The notes beneath the pieces were generated by a model. The model was not told where the DNA came from, did not search any database, and worked only from the letters and a program-made list of their open reading frames with translations. Positions 17,001 to 23,947 of a stretch of 29,306 nt of DNA are shown piece by piece; the stretch's first letter is position 1; the number at the start of each line of letters is the position of its first letter. The stretch is from JAHRAH01 sp051009015. GTDB lineage: Bacteria; Pseudomonadota; Gammaproteobacteria; Tethybacterales; Persebacteraceae. Position numbers and translations under genes: made by a program. The stretch lies in assembly GCA_051009015.1 (NCBI GenBank), contig JBPCWZ010000062.1, forward strand, positions 1 to 29,306, written 5' to 3'.

Positions 17001-17239
17001 CCGAATACCTGCCCGACTTGTGCGCCGCCTTTGACCGCGAGAATGAAGACAAGAGCATGCCAAAATACAACACGATGCTGCAAGCGGCGATAAGGGACAT
17101 TGCGGAGAAGTTTCAGACCGGCGCGCTTGGCGGCTTGTCCGCCGACCGCGGGGCGAAGTTGCCGATGTCGGCGGATTATCCGTCAAAGGCGGATGATTTT
17201 GTGTTAACCTCGTGGCTGGTCATCCGCGATAACCGATAA
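14006..17239 (+). CDS. Phospholipase D-like nuclease fused to SNF2-family helicase
   Basis: The 1077-aa product has an N-terminal PLD-like domain (about 1-180) with a single HKD half-site: LLHGKMYM with His120 and Lys122, then CGSSNFTARGLG (138-141 GSSN). A superfamily II SNF2/HepA-type ATPase follows, with Walker A ADSVGLGKT (264-272), DESH (347-350), LSATPIN (378-383), ATDCVSEGQN (776-785) and QRFGRIDRIG (806-815). An insertion of about 250 residues with an acidic patch (EEEDMEDMGEDE) separates the two helicase lobes. The C-terminal 250 residues are unassigned. A single HKD implies a dimeric nuclease. It overlaps the methyltransferase gene by one base (TAATG). The role inferred is DNA translocation and cleavage in a restriction-like system. 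Confidence 0.88.
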   Translation: MTGKPILDNRADGGKAGDFLRKAITPGSQVRAVSAYFSIYAHHELRDELDAASDFRFLFGDPASVAVKTHDDAVKPFILGEDGNIAPHYNLRQKYAAQECARWLQKESVQVRTLKEGLLHGKMYMTDMPNGASAAFCGSSNFTARGLGFAPGGGNWELNITADDKTRAALREWFDILWKSGKVCDAKEQMLEALSQLGKNQSPAFIYYLTLYRLFKEELEAAQQQESDLSLKDSQIWQMLYRFQKDAVSGIIRRLARHRVCILADSVGLGKTYTALAVMKHYEKSDILVLCPKRLEQNWKQFSFTHKNNPLAGDRLRYEIRAHTDLGSNNKKNKDFAWDRFNLVVIDESHYFRNSTGERYKQLRAALDQSNARVLMLSATPINTSLKDLRNQIWLGAADNAFNRDMNIGSVEQLATVSQRAFVEWTKSGARDKNALIESMPGNFLKLMDAVTVARSRSLIKKVYTAEDGGKLDFPKLGETQTLSMPTDTEGELVYADIHRRIGEFGLSIYSPSDYLLREDENDKKHLVDNFTQQDREHYLIGMMRVNFLKRLESSPYAFCQTLGRTIDKIAKTEEDIARFLQKKASIIREQTTIPGTGKESQPSLNNRATDTADSIPEEEDMEDMGEDENWTVGKKKIYNFEELRLNEWLEDLQKDRKTLKGLLETAKRVEPKRDAKLAKLKELLRDKIQNPTTNKDGGENRKALLFTSYADTAQYVYDELKPLAAELGVAIALVVGSGDNDTTAKGSHKNYGDILHDFSPRGQKPHGEEITILIATDCVSEGQNLQDCDYVINYDIHWNPVRIVQRFGRIDRIGSKAERIRMANFWPAIDLNKYLNLKHRVEARMALVEIGGSGTTTGEKEEATKLLEFRNKQLLDLYNNNIDADAIDADGVGVSDFTLADFLAELLAYLQNDKYKFDNAPNGLCAVVAAEPDKNAHAGVIFCLCHKDAPAADGERRKDNRLHPYYLVYVRDDGRMHYSHTSAIRSLRLFGELCRGKTEYLPDLCAAFDRENEDKSMPKYNTMLQAAIRDIAEKFQTGALGGLSADRGAKLPMSADYPSKADDFVLTSWLVIRDNR

Positions 17240-20200
17240 TGACAATACTGGACACTGCAGAGATGAAAGCCATTAGCACCGCCTTGTCGGCGCGGGGTTT
17301 GCCTTTGGCGGACGATGCCCGCGCGTTTTTCGCCGCGCTTGGTTATGAGAGCGGGAAAACAATGCCGGGCAGTTTTTCGGCGATGGGGTTTTTTGACGCG
17401 TTGAAACTGCTGCCGCAGTTTAAAGACGGCATAAACGAAACCGACTTTCGCAACCATGTCAAAGAGGCGGCGGTTGTTTGCCAATTCGGCGATGACGAGA
17501 TAAACGCCGCAAATAAGGGCGGCGCGCTTTTCCCCGGCAAATTCCGCCGCACCGACATACAAAGTTTTGTATTTATCGCCATTGATTTGAAGCCAAACGG
17601 CGGTTATGGCAGGGGATTGCTGGCGCGGATGACTCGTGCCATTAACCGCCGTTTGGCAATGCCCGCAGTTGTGTTTTTTCGTCATAACGATGACAAGGGC
17701 GGCAAGGGCGACGATGCGATAACGCTATCTTTCGTCCATCGCCGCGCGTACAAGAAAGACAAAAACCGCGACACCATCGGGCGCGTGTCAATGTTGCGGG
17801 CGATATCCCGAAACAATCCGCACCGCGGACATCTGGACATCCTCACCGATTTGACAACAAAGCAGCGGATGGAATGGATAGCCAAAAACAACAAAACCCC
17901 AAACTTTGACAACCTCCTCGCCGCATGGCTGGACGCGCTGGACACCGAAGCATTAAACCTGCGCTTTTACGCCAAACTGCTGGAATGGTTCAACCGCGCC
18001 GTTGGCATCTGCACATTCCCGGACGGCAAAGACAAAAAAGAAGAGCAGGTAATGCGAATGATAACGCGGCTTTTGTTTGTGTGGTTTGTCAAGGAAAAAA
18101 GTTTGGCGCCGCCGGATTTGTTTGATGAAGCGTTTGCCCGCCGGATGCTTTGCGATTACAAGCGCGAGTCGTCCGATTATTACCGCGCCGTTTTGCAAAA
18201 CCTGTTTTTTGCCACGCTAAACACGCCGCCCGAACAACGCCGCTTTCGCATGCGAATCGCCGAAGGCAAAAACAAAGGCGAAGGCGCGCCGGAAGAACAT
18301 CGCGATGCAAACTTATACCGCTATGAAGATTTATTGCGCGACAAGGACGCGTTTATCGCCGCCGTTAAAGAAGTGCCTTTTGTTAACGGCGGTTTGTTTG
18401 ATTGCCTGGACCCGTTTGAGAGCGGCGGATACATTCCCGACCGCAAGCGGGTAGATTGTTTTACCGACAATAAAACGCATCGCAAACTTATGTCCGTCCC
18501 CGCGCGTTTGTTTTTTGACGATGATGGTTTGTTTTCGCTGTTTGACAAGTTCAAATTCACGGTATCGGAAAACACGCCGATAGAAGAAGAAGTCGCGCTT
18601 GACCCGGAGTTGCTTGGTTTGGTTTTTGAGAACTTGCTGGCGGCGATAACGCCCGAAACGCGCGACAATGTCCGCAAAGAAACCGCGCTTCGCAAACAAA
18701 CCGGCTCTTTCTACACGCCGCGCCGGATAGTGGATTATATGACCGACGAGGCGCTTGTCAGTTATTTTTGCGGGCGCATCAAAAAGCAAAACACAACATT
18801 CCAAAACCGCCTTCGCGACCTTGTCCACTGGGATGGCGATGCCGCGTTTTCGGACGGCGAAAAAGACGATATTATTAAAGCCATCAATGAAATGAAAATG
18901 CTTGACCCGGCGGTTGGTTCCGGCGCTTATCCGATGGGAATGTTGCACAAACTTGTGCATATTCTCTACAAGACGGACAGGAATAACGAAAAGTGGAAAC
19001 AGGCGCAACTAAAAGCCGCGGGAGAGATACCGGATTTGGCATCGCGGGAGGAATCGCAAAAGAGCATAAGGCACATCTTTTCGGAGAAAAACAACTATGG
19101 CGATTATGCGCGCAAGTTGTATCTTATTCAGCGCGTCATACACGGCGCGGATATTCAGCCGGTCGCGGTGCAAATCGCGCGCTTGCGTTTTTTCATATCG
19201 TTGTTGATAGACCAAAAGCCGCGCAAAGGGTCGTATAATCAAGGCATAGCCCCGTTGCCGAATTTGGAAACCAACTTTGTGGCGGCGGACACATTGACGG
19301 CGTTAAAATATAAAAACATCCAAAAGGGGGAACAGGGAAAACTGGAAGACCCGCGCATCAAAAACCTGATGGCGGATATTAACCGCATGCGCGAGCGGCA
19401 TTTTATCGCCAAAACCCGCAAAGACAAATACGACATCCGCGAACAAGACGAAACACTGCGCAGGAAACTTGCCAAAGCATTAATCGTTGGCGTTTTTGAC
19501 AAAGAAGATGCTGAGCGCGTGGCAAAATGGGATTTATACGACCAAACGGCAAAGGCGGATTGGTTTGACCCGGAACTCATGCTCGGTGTCCGTAATGGCT
19601 TTGGCATTGTCATCGGCAACCCGCCTTATGTCCGCGCCGATTCGGGAGAGCGTCATCTGGCATATCGCCAAAGGTTAATGGCAAGCGGGCAATACGAAAC
19701 GCTTTATCAAAAGTGGGATTTGTATATCCCCTTTATGGAGCGCGGTTTTCAACTGCTCGCCCCCGGCGGCATAGAATCGCTGATAATCTCCGATGCCTAC
19801 TGCCGCGCCAAATATGGCAAAAAATCGCGGCAGTGGTTTTTGCAAAACAGCGTCATCTCGCGCCTGGACTTCTACACCCCCATAAAACTTTTCAAGGCGG
19901 GCGTGCATAACTTGTCCTTTGTTTTTCGCAAAGCCGAAGGCGGCGACAATATCCCGTTGCGCCGTTTGCATAACGAAGCATTTGGCAATGTTGAAGTTTT
20001 GTCAAACGACAAACAAAGCGAAGAGGACGAAGGCATTTTCGCTTACGACAAGCGCGGCGGCGGTGGTGGCTTTTCCGTGCCGATTGTGCCGTTGCGGGAT
20101 ATATGCCACATTAGAGTTGGAGTAGTCGCCCATAGTGCCTCAGAATCCGGCGAGCATTTCGGCGTGTTTGATTTGCTCAGTGAAGTAAAAAGCAAAACAC

Positions 20201-20826
20201 ATCCGGCATCCTTTGTTCTGGGCAAGGATATCGGCAGGTTTTTTTGCCACAAGATTCGTTATATGGAGTGGGGAACTAAACGCGCTCCCGGTGCTTTTTT
20301 CAGAAAGGCATTCCCGGAATTGTTTAATGCCGCCGAAAAAATTATCGCGCTTCGCAGCCCGGGGCGGCGGAGTGTCAAATTATTTTATGATGACGCACAA
20401 ATTCATTTTGATGCAAGTGCGGTCGGATTTGTTCTTTGGCGTGAATTAGCGGGCGTGGAAAACCGTTCCATTGTCAAAGATGCCCGCTATCGCCATCAAA
20501 AGCCGCGTCAAGGCGAAAAGACGCGCGAGGCATTGGAACAAATCAGCAACCGCTTTTCGCTTTTGTATTTGTACGGCATAATGGCATCGGACACCGCCCG
20601 CCAATACCTTGACGCCAACCGCCGCAGCAACATGCACCTGTATCCGGACGATTGGAAAGCCCTGCGAATCCCCGACATATCGCCGGAAGAACAAAAGCCG
20701 ATAATCCAACTCGTCCGCCAAATAATGGCAACAAAAGCCCAAAACCCCGCCGCCGACACAACGGCAAAAGAGCAACAACTAAACCAAAAAACCGCAACCC
20801 TCTACGGCATCCCCAAAGCCAAATAA
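17239..20826 (+). CDS. Eco57I-type adenine-specific DNA methyltransferase
   Basis: The 1195-aa product is a large N6-adenine methyltransferase of the gamma-like class. GSFYTPRRIVDYM (from 489) precedes the SAM-binding motif I LDPAVGSGAYPMG (from 555), and the catalytic motif IV is NPPYVRAD (794-801). The N-terminal 480 residues include IAIDLKPNGGYGRGLLARMTRAINRR, LLFVWFVKEKSLAPPDLFDEAF and NGGLFDCLDPFE, typical of the long Eco57I/PglX-like enzymes. Residues about 930-1150 probably form the target recognition region, ending NMHLYPDDWKALRIPDIS. No PD-(D/E)XK nuclease motif was found, so cleavage would come from the PLD-helicase partner. The one-base overlap with that gene supports a joint complex. 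Confidence 0.88.
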   Translation: MTILDTAEMKAISTALSARGLPLADDARAFFAALGYESGKTMPGSFSAMGFFDALKLLPQFKDGINETDFRNHVKEAAVVCQFGDDEINAANKGGALFPGKFRRTDIQSFVFIAIDLKPNGGYGRGLLARMTRAINRRLAMPAVVFFRHNDDKGGKGDDAITLSFVHRRAYKKDKNRDTIGRVSMLRAISRNNPHRGHLDILTDLTTKQRMEWIAKNNKTPNFDNLLAAWLDALDTEALNLRFYAKLLEWFNRAVGICTFPDGKDKKEEQVMRMITRLLFVWFVKEKSLAPPDLFDEAFARRMLCDYKRESSDYYRAVLQNLFFATLNTPPEQRRFRMRIAEGKNKGEGAPEEHRDANLYRYEDLLRDKDAFIAAVKEVPFVNGGLFDCLDPFESGGYIPDRKRVDCFTDNKTHRKLMSVPARLFFDDDGLFSLFDKFKFTVSENTPIEEEVALDPELLGLVFENLLAAITPETRDNVRKETALRKQTGSFYTPRRIVDYMTDEALVSYFCGRIKKQNTTFQNRLRDLVHWDGDAAFSDGEKDDIIKAINEMKMLDPAVGSGAYPMGMLHKLVHILYKTDRNNEKWKQAQLKAAGEIPDLASREESQKSIRHIFSEKNNYGDYARKLYLIQRVIHGADIQPVAVQIARLRFFISLLIDQKPRKGSYNQGIAPLPNLETNFVAADTLTALKYKNIQKGEQGKLEDPRIKNLMADINRMRERHFIAKTRKDKYDIREQDETLRRKLAKALIVGVFDKEDAERVAKWDLYDQTAKADWFDPELMLGVRNGFGIVIGNPPYVRADSGERHLAYRQRLMASGQYETLYQKWDLYIPFMERGFQLLAPGGIESLIISDAYCRAKYGKKSRQWFLQNSVISRLDFYTPIKLFKAGVHNLSFVFRKAEGGDNIPLRRLHNEAFGNVEVLSNDKQSEEDEGIFAYDKRGGGGGFSVPIVPLRDICHIRVGVVAHSASESGEHFGVFDLLSEVKSKTHPASFVLGKDIGRFFCHKIRYMEWGTKRAPGAFFRKAFPELFNAAEKIIALRSPGRRSVKLFYDDAQIHFDASAVGFVLWRELAGVENRSIVKDARYRHQKPRQGEKTREALEQISNRFSLLYLYGIMASDTARQYLDANRRSNMHLYPDDWKALRIPDISPEEQKPIIQLVRQIMATKAQNPAADTTAKEQQLNQKTATLYGIPKAK

Positions 20827-20861
20827 CCCGCCCCGCTAAAAAAGTTTGGATGCGGGTTTTT
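20825..20861 (+). terminator. Possible terminator after the methyltransferase gene
   Basis: AACCCGC (20825-20831) can pair with GCGGGTT (20852-20858), followed by TTTTT. The loop of 20 nt is long and the element overlaps the 3' end of the convergent PIN gene, so this is a weak call. Confidence 0.3.
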
Positions 20862-21432
20862 GTTGCGGACGCGCCTTCTTCTTTTTGTCCCTGCGCTTAT
20901 CCGCAACCGGCGACGCATCGCCCAACAACAGGAATTGGCTTTCGCTAATCCAGCCCTGTTTCCACGCAAATTCCAAAAACGAATAACAATCCATTTTTTC
21001 TTTTTCGCAAACATCGGGGATTTTCCTGATATAATAATTATCCCGTTGCGCCGTGCCTTGTCCTTTCTCGCCGGTAATGACGGGAATTCCTAAAACTTTT
21101 CCCCATGCAACGACATAATAATCCGCATCGTTGTCGGGAACCGCCAATTTGCGGTATGTGTTACTCAGCCGCTCCACTTCCCGCTCTATTTTTGCGTCAA
21201 AGCCGTCCTCGCGCAACGGCGCCTCCAGCCATTCGCGGTGTTGTATCACCCACTCGCGGACATGCTCGGGTTCTTTTACTTCGTCGGAGTTTTTTAACTC
21301 GTCAATCACCCCCGAGGGCGAAACAATGATTCCGGCGCGGATGGCTCGCGCCAAAATATCCAGCAACATATCAATCGCGTATTTTCCCTCATACGCGTAT
21401 ATCCAAATGTTGGTGTCAAACACGCAACGCAT
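20836..21432 (-). CDS. PIN-domain protein (DUF4411-like), probable toxin
   Basis: PIN domains are metal-dependent ribonucleases, common as toxins of toxin-antitoxin systems. The 198-aa product opens with CVFDTNIWIYAYEG (Asp6), has VIDELKNSD (Glu45), VPDNDADYYVVAWGKVLGIPVITGEKG (Asp102, Asp104) and a Lys/Arg-rich tail (DKRRDKKKKARPQQK). The layout matches DUF4411 proteins, which are often encoded next to ImmA/IrrE-type peptidases. Its ATG follows the stop of the metallopeptidase gene after 4 bp. It converges on the methyltransferase gene with 9 bp between stops. Confidence 0.82.
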   Translation of the reverse strand: MRCVFDTNIWIYAYEGKYAIDMLLDILARAIRAGIIVSPSGVIDELKNSDEVKEPEHVREWVIQHREWLEAPLREDGFDAKIEREVERLSNTYRKLAVPDNDADYYVVAWGKVLGIPVITGEKGQGTAQRDNYYIRKIPDVCEKEKMDCYSFLEFAWKQGWISESQFLLLGDASPVADKRRDKKKKARPQQKPASKLF

Positions 21433-21436
21433 TGCC

Positions 21437-22687
21437 CTACCTTCCCCATCGGTGCAGCGGAAAATTCAATTGTTCAGCCATGCTACTCAGCGCATCCAGT
21501 TTGATATCAACAAGCGCGCCGACATCCAGCGCGGATATCGCGCCTTGTTCGTAGGCATCCAATGTTAGCGTTGCAAAATATCTCCCAAAGCGCTCCAACT
21601 CCGGCTTTCCGGACGGCTTCTTTGGCTTTTCCTGCTTCCGGCGGGGGACGGGCGCTGATTCCGTTTCCGCGAAAGCCAATTGATGGGAGTTGCTCTTTCG
21701 CCTTGCTTTTTGCTTATTCCCCCCTTTGTCATCGCGCAAGCATTCTCCCCGCAATTCGCTGCTTTTTCCCCGTGTGATGAGTTGCATGCTTGCCGCACGG
21801 ACGGCAACGGCACTACGGCTTACTTTGTAATATTCCGCGATGATACTAATTTTTTGCCTTGTGTTCCCCAGGGTCGTATTCCACTTTGCCCGAAAATTCT
21901 CGTGCGGCATAAGTGCGGCGGCGGCGGCGCGGTTGCAGTATTCCTCGTCGCCGCCCGAAAAGGCATAAGATTGGGAATCCGCATCGTGCATTCCCGATTT
22001 GCCAATCCACAGATGTGCAATCTCGTGCACAAGGGTGAAAATGCGCCTGACTTCCATGTCGCCGGAGTTAAGGACGACAACCGGCGCAATATCATCCCCT
22101 ATCACGCATCCGCTGAATTCATCGGATGGAATGCGGATTTTGCGCCTGCCGCTTTGCATAACAATAATGCCCGTTTTCCCGGCAAGTTGTTGCCAATACT
22201 CCAGCACTTTTTGGGGCGTGTCCATTTTGGCAAGTTCGTCGCCGTCAATGCCGAGCCAGTTGCGGATATTTGCGCCCAGCACTTCGGCATTCGTCGGACG
22301 CTTGCCAAAGCCCGGCGGCTTCTTAAGCCCCCCGCTTTCGGGCGATTCCTCCAAAAACTCGCGCGCCCATTCTTGGCGCTCGCATGTTTGCCGCAACAAC
22401 ACGCGGAAGTTTGGGCTCAATTTTTTGTCGTAGTTGGTGCGGCGGAAGTCATCCGGCTCGCGGTCCAATTCCCGCACATCCTGCGGAATTTGCCGCAAGT
22501 ACAGAAAAGTCAGCGAGCGGTGGTAAAACTTAGCAAGTTCTTTCGCTTCCGCCAAAGGGCAATCCCCGCCTGCTTCCCACTTGCAGATATCGGGGAATCT
22601 TTCCTCAATTTCGCCGAGAGTGCGCCCGGAAGCATTGCGCGCATATTCCAAAGCCCTCGGGGCGACCGGTGCGATGATGCCTCTCAT
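21437..22687 (-). CDS. HTH-containing ImmA/IrrE-family metallopeptidase, probable antitoxin/regulator
   Basis: The 416-aa product has a degenerate XRE-like N-terminus (ALEYARNASGRTLGEIEERF... ELAKFYHRSLTFLYL) and a gluzincin peptidase core, LVHEIAHLW with HEIAH at 221-225 and the downstream Glu in GGDEEYCNRAAAAALMP at about 248. A basic C-terminal linker (about 310-360) precedes a helical tail. COG2856 relatives either cleave repressors (ImmA) or act as antitoxin-like partners of PIN toxins. GAGG lies 6 bp before the ATG and a TATAAT lies further upstream. It is the first gene of the pair with the PIN gene and probably controls it. Confidence 0.85.
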   Translation of the reverse strand: MRGIIAPVAPRALEYARNASGRTLGEIEERFPDICKWEAGGDCPLAEAKELAKFYHRSLTFLYLRQIPQDVRELDREPDDFRRTNYDKKLSPNFRVLLRQTCERQEWAREFLEESPESGGLKKPPGFGKRPTNAEVLGANIRNWLGIDGDELAKMDTPQKVLEYWQQLAGKTGIIVMQSGRRKIRIPSDEFSGCVIGDDIAPVVVLNSGDMEVRRIFTLVHEIAHLWIGKSGMHDADSQSYAFSGGDEEYCNRAAAAALMPHENFRAKWNTTLGNTRQKISIIAEYYKVSRSAVAVRAASMQLITRGKSSELRGECLRDDKGGNKQKARRKSNSHQLAFAETESAPVPRRKQEKPKKPSGKPELERFGRYFATLTLDAYEQGAISALDVGALVDIKLDALSSMAEQLNFPLHRWGR

Positions 22688-22718
22688 TTTTTCCTCATGC
22701 CCAAAGTGTGAAAACTGA

Positions 22719-22724
22719 ATTATA
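22719..22724 (-). promoter_or_regulatory. -10 element (TATAAT) of the ImmA-PIN operon
   Basis: A perfect minus-strand TATAAT lies 31 bp before the ATG at 22687, giving a normal leader of about 25 nt with a GAGG Shine-Dalgarno. The -35 region is weak and falls at the end of the upstream hydrolase gene. Confidence 0.5.
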
Positions 22725-22739
22725 ACCCGAAAAGGCGGA

Positions 22740-23903
22740 TTAGGTTTGCATGTTTGGCTTTTCGGGGTTATGGCTGGTGAAGAAGTCGTATAGTTGGCGC
22801 GGCAGCCAATCGGGCGGGGTGCCTGTGAAGGCGGCGTGGGCGCCTTTTTTTGGGCGGTTGTGGCGGATGTTGGCGGGGGTTTTTGATGGGTTTGGCAGGG
22901 ATGACGGGGGGACTATTGGGTCGTTTTGGGCGTTTATGCATAAGAGCGGGAGTTTGACATTTTGCAAAGCCGCGCCGCAGGAACCTTGTTGCCAATAATC
23001 GGCGGCGTTTGTGAAACCATGCACCGGGGCGGTATAACATTCGTCAAACTCCGCCAAAGTCCGCACTTTGCCGATATCAATATCGCGCATTTTGTTAATC
23101 GCCGCCTGCGCTTTGCCAATATCGCGCATTTTGTCATTTGCCTCATTTGCCGCTTGTGCTTTGCCGATATCCCGCGCATTGCCGATATCCGCTTGTGCTT
23201 TGCCGGTGGTTGTTTTATTCATAACTTCCCGTGCATTGTCAATTGCCGCTTGTGCTTTGCCGATATTGCCGTTTGCGAACCATTCGGGGTTTTGTTTTTG
23301 TTTTTGTCGGATTTTGGCGCGCAGGGTTTTCATAAAGTGCTTTTCATACAAAAGGCGGTTTATGCCGCCGCTCATCGCCCGCACCGATGCCGCCAAATCA
23401 AAAGGCGCGGATATTGTCGCCAGCGCGCAAATGCCGGCATTGTCATATTTGCCGTTGCCGCATTTTGCCGCCCAGTGGATAAGCGCATTGCCGCCCAGTG
23501 ATATTCCGGCGGCAAAAAAGCCGGAATGCGCAAAAGCACCGGCGCAAAAGCGCAGCATCCAATCCACTTCGGCGGCATCTGCGGCATGATAGGCGCGCGG
23601 TTGATGATTCATCAATCCGCCGCAAGTGCGAAAGTGCGGGATGGCGACATTCCATCCCCGCGCGCCGAAGTAGGCGGCGAGGCGGCGCACCGAGCCGCTT
23701 TGTGCCGACCCTTCCAAGCCGTGAAATATCACCAGCAAAGGTTTGTGCGCCAAGCCGCAAACGGCATCAACGGCGACTTCGTCATTGTCGGGTGTTTTGA
23801 CGAGTTGCCGCCGGTAGCAAACCGCCGCCGCGCCGCCGCAAGCGGCATAACAAGTTTCCAAATGCCGCGAGAGCATCCACCACCGGCGGCGAAAAGATTC
23901 CAT
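22740..23903 (-). CDS. YheT-family alpha/beta hydrolase with internal repeat insertion
   Basis: The 387-aa product matches the YheT/EMB8 group of alpha/beta hydrolases, whose substrates are not well defined. HGLEGSAQSG forms the oxyanion region, GISLGGN carries the nucleophile Ser135, NDPIVPP gives Asp328 and GAHAAF gives His356. The N-terminal RRRWWMLSRHLET matches the family's usual opening and supports the start. Residues about 213-279, just before the family segment KVRTLAEFDECYTAPVHGF, are an insertion of GKAQAxI-type repeats not expected in YheT (E. coli about 340 aa). The gene is divergent from aceF with only 44 bp between. Confidence 0.87.
   Translation of the reverse strand: MESFRRRWWMLSRHLETCYAACGGAAAVCYRRQLVKTPDNDEVAVDAVCGLAHKPLLVIFHGLEGSAQSGSVRRLAAYFGARGWNVAIPHFRTCGGLMNHQPRAYHAADAAEVDWMLRFCAGAFAHSGFFAAGISLGGNALIHWAAKCGNGKYDNAGICALATISAPFDLAASVRAMSGGINRLLYEKHFMKTLRAKIRQKQKQNPEWFANGNIGKAQAAIDNAREVMNKTTTGKAQADIGNARDIGKAQAANEANDKMRDIGKAQAAINKMRDIDIGKVRTLAEFDECYTAPVHGFTNAADYWQQGSCGAALQNVKLPLLCINAQNDPIVPPSSLPNPSKTPANIRHNRPKKGAHAAFTGTPPDWLPRQLYDFFTSHNPEKPNMQT
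23067..23267 (-). repeat. Degenerate in-frame tandem repeats inside the YheT-like gene
   Basis: Four units beginning GKAQA (residues about 215, 234, 247 and 263) plus a fifth degenerate start (GKVRT) recur every 13-19 residues, each followed by variants of NARDI or KMRDI. At the DNA level the core GCTTGTGCTTTGCCGATAT (plus strand) is repeated with little change, so the expansion looks recent. All units keep the frame. Confidence 0.8.
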
Positions 23904-23932
23904 AATCCATTATAACGGCGGCAAAATGCGGG

Positions 23933-23938
23933 TAAAAT
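23933..23938 (+). promoter_or_regulatory. -10-like element (TAAAAT) of aceF
   Basis: TAAAAT sits 9 bp before the aceF ATG with no Shine-Dalgarno between, the same geometry as for bamD, the first membrane protein gene and tctA. A minus-strand TATAAT (23914-23909) 5 bp before the hydrolase ATG shares the short divergent spacer. Confidence 0.35.
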
Positions 23939-23947
23939 GGCAGTGTT

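Noticed and set aside
15992..17083. Open frame of 363 codons antisense to the helicase gene
   Set aside because: It mirrors a well-supported gene with clear helicase motifs. The codon bias of this genome creates long antisense frames, and the product shows no family motif.
13998..20830. Assignment of the defence cassette to BREX or DISARM
   Set aside because: The methyltransferase resembles PglX-like enzymes and a PLD domain is present, but PglZ, BrxC, BrxA/B and DrmA/DrmB are absent from the flanks.
23067..23267. Repeats at 23.1 kb as a CRISPR array
   Set aside because: Units are spaced irregularly by 13-19 codons, the spacers are themselves variants of the repeat, and the whole tract is in frame inside a hydrolase gene.
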